64,000 nt of DNA from JAJDAH01 sp964487605 (GCA_964487605.1 CAZARU010000013.1:30065-94064); one strand, 5' to 3'; shown: positions 23,111 to 31,927, numbered from the stretch's first letter. Notes: generated from the letters alone by a model not told the origin. Numbers and translations are program-made.

Positions 23111-25579
23111 GTGGGACTTCCGCCGCGGCCGACGGGGGGCCTCGCGAGGACGCTGGGGCGCTACGAGTACATCTGCGAAATAGCCCGGAGCTTCTTCGGA
23201 CCGCTGTGGGCGGCCAAACCCGTGAGCGGCGAGGGTGAAGGACTGCCCGCCACGGTTCGGCGCGTCAGCACCGCGGAGATCGGCGCGGCGACGGTGGATG
23301 CGGTGTGCGAGGGCGCCTGGTGGGGCATGGAGGTCGAGCATCGGGGCGTCGCTCGGGTCGTGGACGTCGTCGTCGGGGAGGACGAGGTCGGCATCGTCAC
23401 CGATTACTTCGAGGGAGAGGCCCTGCGCGCTCTGCTCCGACAGGCCGGCATCAAGCGCAAGCCCTTCAGCGAGTCTGCGGCGCTTCGCGTGGGCAAGGAC
23501 CTGTTGCTCGCCCTCGAGGCGGTACACGCCGCCGGCACCAACCTGAGCGAGGACGAGCCGTTCGTCTTCGGGGGCGTCAGCCCCGACACCGTCTTCCTCG
23601 GTACCGACGGTGAGGTGCGGATCGCCGACGTCGGGCTCGCCACCATCGTCTCCGGCCTCGAGGCGTTCGCGAAGCACGCCGACCGGGCCGCCTATCTGGC
23701 GCCGGAGCTGTTCTCCGACGGCGCGAGGGCGAGCGCGAGCGCCGACGTTTTCTCGGTGGGCGTCATCCTCTGGGAGATGCTGTCGAATCGGCGCCTCTTC
23801 GTCGGAGCCAGCCACGACGCTATCGCGCTCAAGGTGAAGTCCGCGGCGATACCGCGCCTGGACGAGCTGAAGACTCCCGGCGCGGACCCGGTGAGCGCGA
23901 CCCTGGCGAGCATCGTCGCCAGGGCGCTCGAGCGCGAGCCGAGCGCGCGGTACGAGACGGTTGGGGAGATGCTGGCCGCGGTGGACGGGTCCGGCCTGCT
24001 GCTCGGATCCGTCGGCGACTCCGGTCAGCTCGTCGCGGAGCTGGCCGAGGTGAGCATCGGCCCGCGACGGCGCGCCATCGACAAGGCGACGGGCTCCGAC
24101 GAGAAGGTCCCGCTCAGCGCGAGGTTTCGCAGCCGACGCCCCGCCGCCAAGCAATCGGGAGCGACCTGGACCGCCGCGCCAGGCGACGCTCCAAGGGGTC
24201 CGGCGTCCCCGTTCGCGAGTCCCCCCGCGCCCCCGGTTGCGAGCCCACCGGCCCCACCCGTCGCGAGCCCACCGGCCCCGCCCGTCGCGAGCCCGCCACC
24301 ACCCCATGCCACTCCATCGCCCGCCCCCACGGACACCACCGCGGCGCCCTCCACGCCTCCCAGCACCGTGGAGCCGGACACACTGCCACGACCCGACCCG
24401 CCCCCGCGGCGTCCGCCCGCGAAGCAGACGATGCTCGGCATGCCCTCCCCGCTCGGGCCGCCTCCGCTCGGTGCGAGCCCGCCACCGCTCCCCGTGACCG
24501 GCGCGAGTCCGCCACCGCTCCCCGTGACGGGCGCGAGTCCGTCACCCCCCGCTGCCGCAGGCCCGCCACCGCCGCGGCAACCTGCACCGCCGGGGCCCGC
24601 GGGCAAGCGAACGATGCTCGGCATGCCGTCCCCGCTGGCTCCCCCGCCCGCCTTCGGGAGCGAAGAGGCTTCCACGATGCCGAGCGTGCGCGACATTCAC
24701 GTCTCACGCATCGAGCCACCGTCGGAGCCGCCACCCAGCATCGAACCCGAGCTGTCGAGTCTCGACGCCATCAGCATTCACGACGTGGAACCCCTCGACA
24801 GCTCGGACGCGCCCACCTTGCCTCCGAAGGACGTCCCGCCTCCGCCGGCGTTCCTCACGGAAGAGTCCGGAACGCTCGCGAGCGGTGCGCCGAAGAAGGA
24901 AGTGGACGCATGGGTCAAGGCGCTGACGACTCCCGTCGACGACGAGGACGCCGTCGAGCAAGCCCCGGCGATCTCGATGCCCATCGACGACGGTCCCGTG
25001 AGCTCATTCGGGGCCGCGATGGCGTTCCGCGACCCGTCGGCAGCAGCGGCCGCGGACTCGATGGATCAAGCGTTCGCTCGGGCACGGGATGGCAACGGAG
25101 CGTCGGACTTCGGGTCCACCGCCGACGCCGACGCGCCGCCGGTCGTTCCCGACCGCACCAAGAAGCTGCGTGTGGTCGTCGGGAGCGTCGTGGGCGGGCT
25201 CGCGGTCCTCGCGATCCTCGCGCTCCTCTTCGGCCGCACCAAGCCCGCGCCGGAGTCCGTCTCGGCCGAGGCGAAGACGCCCGTCGAGGTGGCGCCCGCG
25301 CCCGCACCCGCACCCGCACCCGTCGAAACCGCCGCCGCGCCTCCAGAGGCGCCGCCAGGCGAGAGCGCGTCACCTGCACCACCGGCGTCCGAGGCACCGG
25401 CCGCCGACGCTGGCCGCCCGCCGCAGCAGGCCGCGGTCGAGCCGAAGCCTCCGGAAGCACCTGCACCCGCAGCGCAGCCCGCACCCGCACGGCGCAGCGC
25501 ACCCGCGCCGCGTGAAGCGCCGGTGCCGCGCGCGGCGCCGAAGAAGCCACGCAAGAAGTTCACCCCTGACGACATCTAG
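23111..25579 (+). CDS. Membrane-anchored pseudokinase with Pro-rich repeats
   Basis: This 822-residue protein has a Hanks-kinase fold at 18-300 whose catalytic elements are lost. The glycine loop is degenerate (ARSFFG), the VAIK position reads ATVRR, and HRDxKPxN reads FGGVSPDT (153-160), so the catalytic Asp and Lys are gone. Only the metal Asp (D173 of DVG), the APE motif and D212 remain. A long Pro/Ala/Ser region follows, with two tandem repeats and two copies of TMLGMPSPL (T440 and T501). One transmembrane helix lies at about 686-708. An Ala-Pro tail ends in a basic patch and FTPDDI. It probably acts as a scaffold or regulator. A TPR/PEGA gene follows 44 nt later. Confidence 0.88.
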   Translation: MGLPPRPTGGLARTLGRYEYICEIARSFFGPLWAAKPVSGEGEGLPATVRRVSTAEIGAATVDAVCEGAWWGMEVEHRGVARVVDVVVGEDEVGIVTDYFEGEALRALLRQAGIKRKPFSESAALRVGKDLLLALEAVHAAGTNLSEDEPFVFGGVSPDTVFLGTDGEVRIADVGLATIVSGLEAFAKHADRAAYLAPELFSDGARASASADVFSVGVILWEMLSNRRLFVGASHDAIALKVKSAAIPRLDELKTPGADPVSATLASIVARALEREPSARYETVGEMLAAVDGSGLLLGSVGDSGQLVAELAEVSIGPRRRAIDKATGSDEKVPLSARFRSRRPAAKQSGATWTAAPGDAPRGPASPFASPPAPPVASPPAPPVASPPAPPVASPPPPHATPSPAPTDTTAAPSTPPSTVEPDTLPRPDPPPRRPPAKQTMLGMPSPLGPPPLGASPPPLPVTGASPPPLPVTGASPSPPAAAGPPPPRQPAPPGPAGKRTMLGMPSPLAPPPAFGSEEASTMPSVRDIHVSRIEPPSEPPPSIEPELSSLDAISIHDVEPLDSSDAPTLPPKDVPPPPAFLTEESGTLASGAPKKEVDAWVKALTTPVDDEDAVEQAPAISMPIDDGPVSSFGAAMAFRDPSAAAAADSMDQAFARARDGNGASDFGSTADADAPPVVPDRTKKLRVVVGSVVGGLAVLAILALLFGRTKPAPESVSAEAKTPVEVAPAPAPAPAPVETAAAPPEAPPGESASPAPPASEAPAADAGRPPQQAAVEPKPPEAPAPAAQPAPARRSAPAPREAPVPRAAPKKPRKKFTPDDI
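24215..24286 (+). repeat. Three 24-nt coding repeats (ASPPAPPV)
   Basis: Three tandem 24-base units inside the pseudokinase gene each encode ASPPAPPV; a fourth starts and breaks off. They lengthen the Pro-rich linker between kinase fold and membrane helix. The last two units are nearly identical at DNA level, so copy number may vary between strains. Confidence 0.85.
24470..24529 (+). repeat. Two 30-nt coding repeats (GASPPPLPVT)
   Basis: Two adjacent 30-base units within the pseudokinase gene each encode GASPPPLPVT, followed by a partial third (GASPSPP). They lie between the two TMLGMPSPL motifs and differ at only a few bases, which suggests recent duplication. Confidence 0.85.
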
Positions 25580-25623
25580 CGCCTGGCCGCGCGGACGTGC
25601 CAGGCAACCGAGGAGAGAGCGAA

Positions 25624-26649
25624 ATGACGCGAAGGGTTCGAAGAATGGCGCTCGTGGGCGTGGTCGCCGCGCTGGCTCTCGCGTCGCCGGGCGCGGCGTA
25701 CGCCGACGGAGCGGCGCTCGACCAGGCGACGCCCAAGCAGCTCGACGACGCGAAGACGCAGTACAAGAAGGCGAAGAAGGCCTTCGACAAGAAGAACTTC
25801 GAGGAGGCGCTGGCAGGATTTCGCGACTCCTACGGCACGGTGGCCAGCCCGAACTCCCACCTCATGGTCGCGCGAACGCTGGTGGAGCTCGGGCGAACGG
25901 TGGAGGCCTACCAGGAGTTCGACGCGACCGCCGCGGAAGCCGACGCGGCCGCCAAGGCGGACGAGAAGTACGCGCAGACGGCTCAGTCCGCGCGCAACGA
26001 GATGAACGAAGTGCGCAAGAAGCTCGGGATGCTCAAGGTCATCGTCGCGGATCCGTCGCCGGGTGCGAAGGTGAGCGTCGGCGACGCCGAGCTCCCCTCG
26101 TCGTCGTGGGGCAAGGAAGTCCCCAAGGAGCCGGGGAAGTACGTCGTGACGCTGACGACCCCGTCGGGCAGCAAGGTCCAGCGCGAAGTGCAGCTCGACG
26201 CCGGCGGAGGGGCCTCCATCGATCTGGCCGAAGCGTCCGAAGCCACGCAGGCAGGGGAAGCGCCACCGACGGAGGAGTCGGCAGCCGTGGAGCTCGACTC
26301 GAAGAAGGGCGGAGGCCGAACGCTGGCGTACGTCGCCGGCGGCATCGGAGTCCTCGGCCTTGCGACCTTCGGCATCTTCGGCGCGATGAACAACTCCGCC
26401 TTCGGAAAGCTCGAGGACCGTTGCACCAACGGCCAGTGCCCGCCGGATCTCCAGGACGACCGAGACAGCGGCGAGACGTACCAGACGGTGGCCAACGTCG
26501 GTCTCGTGGTCGGCGTGGTGGGCCTCGCCGCTGGCACGGTGCTGTTTCTGACCAGCAAGCCGAGCCAGGAGGCGACGACCGCCGCCCGCGGACCGAGGGT
26601 CGGCGTCGGCGTTGGCCCAGGCTCGGTCACCGTGGCCGGCTCGTTCTGA
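25624..26649 (+). CDS. Secreted TPR/PEGA-like protein with two C-terminal membrane helices
   Basis: The 341-residue protein has a signal peptide ending near AYADG and a TPR-like helical pair (AKKAFDKKNFEEALAGFRDS onward). A coiled segment follows, then a PEGA-like beta unit (MLKVIVADPSPGAKVSVG onward, about 128-190). An acidic linker leads to two hydrophobic helices flanking a loop with two cysteines. The end reads VTVAGSF, a C-terminal Phe. Its N-terminus closely resembles the partial protein at 1-272. I chose the ATG at 25624, which follows an AGGAGAG ribosome site. It probably works with the pseudokinase at the envelope. Confidence 0.8.
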   Translation: MTRRVRRMALVGVVAALALASPGAAYADGAALDQATPKQLDDAKTQYKKAKKAFDKKNFEEALAGFRDSYGTVASPNSHLMVARTLVELGRTVEAYQEFDATAAEADAAAKADEKYAQTAQSARNEMNEVRKKLGMLKVIVADPSPGAKVSVGDAELPSSSWGKEVPKEPGKYVVTLTTPSGSKVQREVQLDAGGGASIDLAEASEATQAGEAPPTEESAAVELDSKKGGGRTLAYVAGGIGVLGLATFGIFGAMNNSAFGKLEDRCTNGQCPPDLQDDRDSGETYQTVANVGLVVGVVGLAAGTVLFLTSKPSQEATTAARGPRVGVGVGPGSVTVAGSF

Positions 26650-27065
26650 TGCGGCGCCTGCTCGCTGCGTCGCTCGTCGCGCTGCCGGCGGCAGCGTGTA
26701 CCAACGACTACGGCGACTTCGAGTTCGGAGGCGGGAGGCTCGATGGCGGCGGAGCCGGAGGAAGCGCGGGAGCGGCGGGCTCGGGTGGCGCGGCGGGCTC
26801 GACCGCCGGGGCCTCGGGGGCCGCGGGCGCAGCCGGCACCGCCGGCGAGGGCAGCGGATGTCGTCACAACGCGGACTGCGGGACCATCACCGGGATCTGC
26901 GCCGCGGGGCTCTGCTTGTGCGGCGGCGAAGCGTGCGTCGCCGGCGAAACCTGCGTGCGCCGTGGCATGACCACGGGGTGCAGCTGCAACGGCAGAGGTG
27001 CCTGCGACTCGTCCGAAACTTGCTGCCCCGGCTCCCGCGGCTGTACGGACGGCGCATGCGATTGA
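26649..27065 (+). CDS. Gly/Ala-tract, Cys-rich lipoprotein (NDYG family, copy 1)
   Basis: A 138-residue lipoprotein with lipid-attachment Cys17, followed at once by TNDYGDFEFGGG. A Gly/Ala/Ser tract (about 33-68) gives a flexible spacer. The end is a compact Cys-rich module finishing CNGRGACDSSETCCPGSRGC. The ATG overlaps the previous stop by 1 nt. Its start and end motifs recur in the next gene, so the two are tandem paralogues. Function unknown; surface display on an extended linker is an inference. Confidence 0.78.
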   Translation: MRRLLAASLVALPAAACTNDYGDFEFGGGRLDGGGAGGSAGAAGSGGAAGSTAGASGAAGAAGTAGEGSGCRHNADCGTITGICAAGLCLCGGEACVAGETCVRRGMTTGCSCNGRGACDSSETCCPGSRGCTDGACD

Positions 27066-27553
27066 CCGTCGGCCTCCTGTCGGTCCTCGCGCTGGCGTCG
27101 TGCCAGAACGACTACGGCCAGTTCGCGTTCGGCGTCGCGGACGGCGCCGCGCCGGACGGCGCGCAGCCCGACGCTCCCGTCACGCCGGACGGGGCCCCCG
27201 TCACGTGCAAGTCCGGTGAGCTGCTCTGTGACGGGCGCTGCGTGTCCAGGGACCACCGCGAGCACTGCGGTTCGTGTGGAAACGACTGCACGGCCCTCGG
27301 CCTCGGCGCGGGGTTCGTCTGCTCGAACGGCGCGTGCGGCTGCGGCCTGCCGAGTCGATGCGGGGAACAGCCGGGCGCGGACTGCACCAGCGCCGGCGGC
27401 GTCTGCGAGTGCGGCGGGGTGACGTGTCGGCGCGGCGAAGCCTGCACGGGGAGCGGTGCCGACCAGGAATGCTCGTGCAACGGCGAGGGCGGCTGCGCCG
27501 ACGGGCAAACTTGCTGTCCGAGTCCCAAGGGCTGCTCGGACGAGCCCTGCTGA
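27056..27553 (+). CDS. Cys-rich lipoprotein (NDYG family, copy 2)
   Basis: A 165-residue lipoprotein with Cys16 followed by QNDYGQFAFG, mirroring the upstream paralogue. An Ala/Asp/Pro linker replaces the Gly tract. The Cys-rich core includes CDGRCVSRDHREHCGSCGNDC, a module common in myxobacterial secreted proteins, and it ends CNGEGGCADGQTCCPSPKGC, the same closing module as copy 1. It overlaps the upstream gene by 10 nt. No enzyme motif is visible. The end faces a convergent lipoprotein with 1 nt between stops. Confidence 0.78.
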   Translation: MRLTVGLLSVLALASCQNDYGQFAFGVADGAAPDGAQPDAPVTPDGAPVTCKSGELLCDGRCVSRDHREHCGSCGNDCTALGLGAGFVCSNGACGCGLPSRCGEQPGADCTSAGGVCECGGVTCRRGEACTGSGADQECSCNGEGGCADGQTCCPSPKGCSDEPC

Positions 27554-27554
27554 C

Positions 27555-28370
27555 TCAGTCCACGGTGACCGCGGCGATCGTCACCGCGTCACGCGCCGTC
27601 ATGAGCCGCGTCGCCCGCCGATCGTTCGCGACGCTGAACGGCACGTCCTGCAGCGTGCCCGGGAACGCGAGCGCCTCGACGTCGAGCACCGCCACGAGGC
27701 CCGTGGAGTCGGTCTCGGCGACGGCGTCCGACCACGTGCCACCGGTACGGTAGGCGACGCTCGCCGAGCCGGGCGGCGTCACCGAGACGCCGGCGACGGG
27801 ACCGCCGGCGGAGACGAACTGCAGCACCACCTGCGCCTTCGTGGGGTCGGGTTGGTTCGTCGAGAGCAGCGTGGCGAAAATTTGATCGACGACGCCGCGA
27901 GAGACGACGGGCGCCTGCTCCGGCTGCATCGAACCAGGTTCGATGGGCCACAGCGCGGCCATCACGTCCTGCGATCCGCCGGTCGGCGATGCGCCGAGCC
28001 ACGTCCCCGCGGCGGTGCGGACGCCCGCGAGCTCGAACGGGACGCCCGCGGTTCCGTCGTAGGTCGTCATGACGAACCCGCCGGATTCGGCCTCGGCCAC
28101 GACGTCCGCGAGCCCCGCGAACGCATCGACGAGCTCCAGCTCTTCACCGCCAACGACGACGACGACTCCCGTGAGCAGGCTCCCGCCGTCGCCGGGCGCA
28201 GCGTCTTGCGACCCCGTCCCGCCGGCCCCACCCGAACCCCCGACGCCCCCGCCGACACCCCCACCGACGCCGAGGCTGCCCGGGTCCACGCCCGCGGGTC
28301 GCTTCTCTTCGCGCTGGCAAGCCGCGAACGCGACTGCCGCCGCGAGGGCGAGCAGGCCGACGTGCTTCAC
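27555..28370 (-). CDS. Gly-rich-linker lipoprotein
   Basis: A 271-residue protein with lipid Cys18 (VAFAAC), a Gly/Val/Ser tract (GVGGGVGGGVGGSGG) as spacer, and a beta-rich domain to the end. I do not recognise the domain; its strand pattern suggests an immunoglobulin-like or carboxypeptidase-regulatory-like sandwich. I chose GTG at 28370 because it opens the signal peptide. It follows rsmI on the same strand after a 53-nt gap. Confidence 0.72.
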   Translation of the reverse strand: MKHVGLLALAAAVAFAACQREEKRPAGVDPGSLGVGGGVGGGVGGSGGAGGTGSQDAAPGDGGSLLTGVVVVVGGEELELVDAFAGLADVVAEAESGGFVMTTYDGTAGVPFELAGVRTAAGTWLGASPTGGSQDVMAALWPIEPGSMQPEQAPVVSRGVVDQIFATLLSTNQPDPTKAQVVLQFVSAGGPVAGVSVTPPGSASVAYRTGGTWSDAVAETDSTGLVAVLDVEALAFPGTLQDVPFSVANDRRATRLMTARDAVTIAAVTVD

Positions 28371-28423
28371 GGCGAGGAACGTACCGCGCACGATGGGGCG
28401 CGGCAAGATCGGCGCCGAGCGCG

Positions 28424-29290
28424 TCAGAGCCCTGGGAGCGTCGCCTTGTACTTGCGCTGGGCGTCGATGACGCGAGCGTAGACCTCGCGGCGCGGGCGTC
28501 GACTCCAGGCCGCGAGTTCGACGGAGATCTCGCGGGCGGAGTCCCCTTCCGCGAGCATGCGCGCGATGCGGTCGTCCAGCGTCGCATCGGAGACCTGTTC
28601 GAGCGCGGGACGCGTGCCCGGTCCGAGCACGATCGTCACCTCGCCCATCCACGTTCGTTCGTTCCCCGCGACGTCGGCGAGGCGGCCGCGCACGACCTCC
28701 TCGTGGATCTTCGTGAGCTCGCGGCACACGGCCACCTCGCGGTCGGGCATCGCTCGCGCGAGGTCGGCCAGCGTGTCGGCGGTGCGCGTCGGGGCCTCGA
28801 AGAGCACCACGGGCTCCTCCGCCTCGACGATCCGGGCGATGGCGACTCGACGCTTCTGCCCCCTGCGCGGCAGGAACCCGAGGAACGTGAACGGCCCCTC
28901 CACGAGGCCGCTCAGGGCGACCGCCGCGGTGACGGCGCTGGGACCCGGTACCACGACCACCTCCGCGCCGGCCTTCAGCGACGCCCGCACGAGCTGCGCG
29001 CCGGGATCGCTCACGGCCGGGGTCCCGGCGTCCGTGACGAGGGTGACGTTCCGCCCTTCCACCAGGTGCCTCACTACGGCGCCTATCGCGATGTCCGTCG
29101 CGTGCGCCTCGATGGACAGGAGGACCTTGCCGTGGATGTCGAGGTGGGACAGCAAGGCGCGCGTGCGGCGAGTGTCCTCCGCCGCGACCACGTCGCACTC
29201 GCGCAGAACCTCGACCGCGCGAAACGTGATGTCCCCCAGGTTGCCGATGGGAGTTCCCGTGACGTGCAACCGCCCGAGTCGTCTCATCAT
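28424..29290 (-). CDS. rsmI: 16S rRNA (cytidine1402-2'-O)-methyltransferase
   Basis: The 288-residue protein matches RsmI in length and motifs: VTGTPIGNLGDITFRA near the start, AAEDTRRTRALLSH, the SAM-site VTDAGTPAVSDPG and VPGPSAVTAA. It methylates the ribose of C1402 in the 30S decoding centre. The ATG at 29290 is a few bases inside the rpoH stop (4 nt overlap), so the gene is translationally coupled to the sigma factor upstream. Confidence 0.96.
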   Translation of the reverse strand: MMRRLGRLHVTGTPIGNLGDITFRAVEVLRECDVVAAEDTRRTRALLSHLDIHGKVLLSIEAHATDIAIGAVVRHLVEGRNVTLVTDAGTPAVSDPGAQLVRASLKAGAEVVVVPGPSAVTAAVALSGLVEGPFTFLGFLPRRGQKRRVAIARIVEAEEPVVLFEAPTRTADTLADLARAMPDREVAVCRELTKIHEEVVRGRLADVAGNERTWMGEVTIVLGPGTRPALEQVSDATLDDRIARMLAEGDSAREISVELAAWSRRPRREVYARVIDAQRKYKATLPGL

Positions 29291-30360
29291 TCGATCTCGA
29301 CGCCGTCTCCGATCCGCTCACGGAGGAACGTCCGCAGCTTGCCGTGGAGGCGTGCCTCGAGCTGCCGGACCCGCTCCCGAGACACTCCGAACTGGTCCCC
29401 GAGCTGCTGAAGCGTGAGCGGCTCGTCCGCCGTCACTCGCAGGTCGAAGATGACGGCCTCCTTCCCGGCGAGCTTCGTCCGGAACTCGTCCAGGTGCCTC
29501 CGAACGAGCTCGTCGAGCTCGTTCCCGGCGGCAACGCTGTCCGGCGGACGCTCCGACGACGGGAGGAGGTCGCCGCGAGTCGTCTGCCTGCCGTCCGTGT
29601 CGCCCACGGGTACGTCCAGCGACGCGTCGCCCCGGGACAGCCGCTTGTCCATCTCGATGACGTCCTTCTCGTCGACGTCGAGCCGGCGCGCGATCTCGGC
29701 GTGAGACGGCTCGATCCCCATCAAGCGCAGCTTCTCCTTCTGCTTGTTCAGGTTGAAGAAGAGCTTTCGCTGCGCCTGCGTGGTGCCGATCTTCACCATG
29801 CGCCAGTTGTTGAGGATGAACCGCAGCATGTACGCGCGAATCCACCATGCGGCGTACGACGACAGCTTCACGCCGCGGTAGGGATCGTACCGCTTCACGG
29901 CCTGCATGAGGCCGATGTTGCCCTCCTGCACCAGGTCCATGATGTTCTTGTAGGCGCGGCGGTACTCGTAGGCGATCTTGACGACGAGCCGCAGGTTCGT
30001 CGTCACCAGCCGAGCTGCGGCGTCCAGATCACCCTCTTCCAGGTATCGGATGGCGAGCTGTCGCTGGTCCTCGGCGGGGAGCACCGGGTGACGCTGGACC
30101 TCCCGCATGTAGAGCGCCATCGGATCGAGCCGCGCGACGTCGTCCGAGCGGACGCGTGCGAGCGCCCGGGTGCTGGGCGCGTCCACCGCCCCCTCGCCAA
30201 CGTCCTCGAGCTCGTCGTCGGCGGGACCTTCGGGCTCGCCGTCGTCGCTCGCGTCGCCTTCTTCGTCACCGTCGGCGCCGGCGGACGAGCCGCCCGCCGC
30301 GCCGCGCGCGTCGCCGTCGGCGCGTCCGGCGCCCGTCCTGTTTCGCTTTCTCGTCGCCAC
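29287..30360 (-). CDS. rpoH: RNA polymerase sigma-32-type factor
   Basis: The 357-residue protein is a sigma-70-family factor of the RpoH group. Region 2 reads NLRLVVKIAYEYRR, DLVQEGNIGLMQAVKRYDPYRG and SSYAAWWIRAYMLRFIL. The RpoH box TQAQRKLFFNLNKQKEKL follows, and region 4 carries LQQLGDQFGVSRERVRQLE. It should direct heat-shock or envelope-stress transcription. Unusually, about 75 Asp/Glu/Gly/Ala-rich residues precede region 1.2; typical RpoH lacks this. A later start might remove part of it, but no clear ribosome site argues for one. Confidence 0.93.
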   Translation of the reverse strand: MATRKRNRTGAGRADGDARGAAGGSSAGADGDEEGDASDDGEPEGPADDELEDVGEGAVDAPSTRALARVRSDDVARLDPMALYMREVQRHPVLPAEDQRQLAIRYLEEGDLDAAARLVTTNLRLVVKIAYEYRRAYKNIMDLVQEGNIGLMQAVKRYDPYRGVKLSSYAAWWIRAYMLRFILNNWRMVKIGTTQAQRKLFFNLNKQKEKLRLMGIEPSHAEIARRLDVDEKDVIEMDKRLSRGDASLDVPVGDTDGRQTTRGDLLPSSERPPDSVAAGNELDELVRRHLDEFRTKLAGKEAVIFDLRVTADEPLTLQQLGDQFGVSRERVRQLEARLHGKLRTFLRERIGDGVEIE

Positions 30361-30580
30361 GGCCGTCTCGGGGGTGCGCGAGCCTGTGCCGCAGCGCGAC
30401 GGGGGTCAAGAATCGCCGCGAATTCGAGGCGGTTCGGCGCGGCGCGCACGCACCGGCGTCGCGTTCCGCGGGGCCCCGTGCGCGCGACCCGGCAGGAAAA
30501 TTCGGACGGATGCGCAACCCAGGCAGCGCGGGGGCGCCACCGCCTCGCGCCGGCCCCGGGGTCGCGTACGCTTCCGTCCC
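30361..30580. other. Divergent intergenic region between rpoH and a lipoprotein gene
   Basis: These 220 bases separate the rpoH start from the lipoprotein GTG and must carry both promoters. I see no convincing -35/-10 pair, riboswitch or repeat in it, and no plausible small reading frame. Confidence 0.5.
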
Positions 30581-31912
30581 GTGAGCCCGAAGGTCGCCTC
30601 CGCCGCGTTCGTCCCACTCGCCGTCGCGATCGGCGCATGCTCCGCGAGCAGCTCGTCGCGGCAGATCGATCCCGCCGGTGCCGGAGGGTCGGGGCAGGGC
30701 GGAACGGGTGCCGGCGCGACGAGCGGCTTCGGCGGCATCAGCGGAACCGGCGGGGTCATCACGACCGACGGCGGGAATCCGAACAAGCCACCACCACCGT
30801 GCCCCGACTCCGATCCGAACCTGGACGGCGATGGCGACGGCTACACGCCGGCTCAGGGGGACTGCCGCGACTGCGACCCCATGACGAACCCCGGTGCGGT
30901 GGACGTCGCCGGCAACCTCATCGACGAGGACTGCAACGGTGGACTGGACGACGAACCCACGGCGTGCGACGGCGCGGTGTCCTTCGATGGCAACGATCCC
31001 GTCCAGGCGGCGCTCGCGATGGGGATCTGTCGCATGCAGAATGGAGAGAGCTGGGGGCTGCGCAGCGCGCGTTGGGGCTTCCCGGACGGCACCGTGGCGT
31101 CGCTCGGCCCGCAGCCCATCCCGTTCCCTCTCCCGCTGCCTCCGAGCGGCTGCGGCGCGGTCGGGCAGCCTCCGAATCCCATGAGCCACGGTCTGCTGGA
31201 CTCGTTCGGCTCGAACGTCGCGCCGCGCGAGGGCACGAAGCTCGTCGCCATCTCCTCCGGCGTCGCGCGGAGCGGCCCGGGCCCGGCGCCTCCTCCGGGC
31301 GTCGGGACGTCCCCCTCGGGCGCGGACATGTGCACCTACGCGAAGGCGCCCCCGGGCTTCCCGAAGGACTTCCCTTCCTGCGCCGGGACGGCCACCGCGT
31401 TCGACACCAGCGCGAACGACGGCATGGCGCTCGACCTCGAGATCAAGGTCCCGACGAACGCGCAGTCCTGCTCCTTCGACGTCAACTTCTACACCTTCGA
31501 GTTTCCCGGGTTCATCTGCAGCCAGTTCAACGACTTCTTCGTCGCCCTGCTCGACTCCGCCCATCCGAACACGCCGCCCGACCGGAACGTCTCGTTCGAC
31601 TCGCAGGGCAACGCCATCAGCGTGAACGCCGGCTTCCTGGAGGTCTGCGCGGGTCCGACGGTGGCGGGGAACAAGCAGTTCGACTGCAAGTACGGAACGA
31701 CCGAGCTGCAGGGCACCGGGTTCGAGTCTGGCGCCGCCACGAGCTGGCTGCGGACGACCTTCAGCGTCGTGCCCGGCGAGACCATCCGGCTGCGGTTCGC
31801 CATCTGGGACGTCGGCGACCACATCCTCGACTCGACGACGCTGCTCGACAACTTCCGCTGCGGCCCCGAAGGCGGCAACGAGCCGCCGGAGACGATCCCC
31901 ATTCCAAAGTGA
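30581..31912 (+). CDS. MopE-motif lipoprotein with choice-of-anchor-L-like domain
   Basis: A 443-residue lipoprotein (Cys20) with a Gly/Ala/Thr spacer. A MopE-like metal-binding unit follows (DGDGDGYTPAQGDCRDCD, then DEDCNGGLDDE, about 82-127). The long beta domain has EGTKLVAISSGVARSG, FDVNFYTFEFP and LRFAIWDVGDHILDSTTLLDN; its closing motif is typical of choice-of-anchor L proteins. Calcium binding and surface location are inferred. GTG at 30581 opens the signal peptide; no downstream Met would retain it. Confidence 0.83.
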   Translation: MSPKVASAAFVPLAVAIGACSASSSSRQIDPAGAGGSGQGGTGAGATSGFGGISGTGGVITTDGGNPNKPPPPCPDSDPNLDGDGDGYTPAQGDCRDCDPMTNPGAVDVAGNLIDEDCNGGLDDEPTACDGAVSFDGNDPVQAALAMGICRMQNGESWGLRSARWGFPDGTVASLGPQPIPFPLPLPPSGCGAVGQPPNPMSHGLLDSFGSNVAPREGTKLVAISSGVARSGPGPAPPPGVGTSPSGADMCTYAKAPPGFPKDFPSCAGTATAFDTSANDGMALDLEIKVPTNAQSCSFDVNFYTFEFPGFICSQFNDFFVALLDSAHPNTPPDRNVSFDSQGNAISVNAGFLEVCAGPTVAGNKQFDCKYGTTELQGTGFESGAATSWLRTTFSVVPGETIRLRFAIWDVGDHILDSTTLLDNFRCGPEGGNEPPETIPIPK

Positions 31913-31927
31913 GCGCGCGGCTCGCGC

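Noticed and set aside
24215..24529. Pro-rich tandem repeats as a mobile or CRISPR-like array
   Set aside because: The units are in frame, code for Pro-rich linker, and have no unique spacers.
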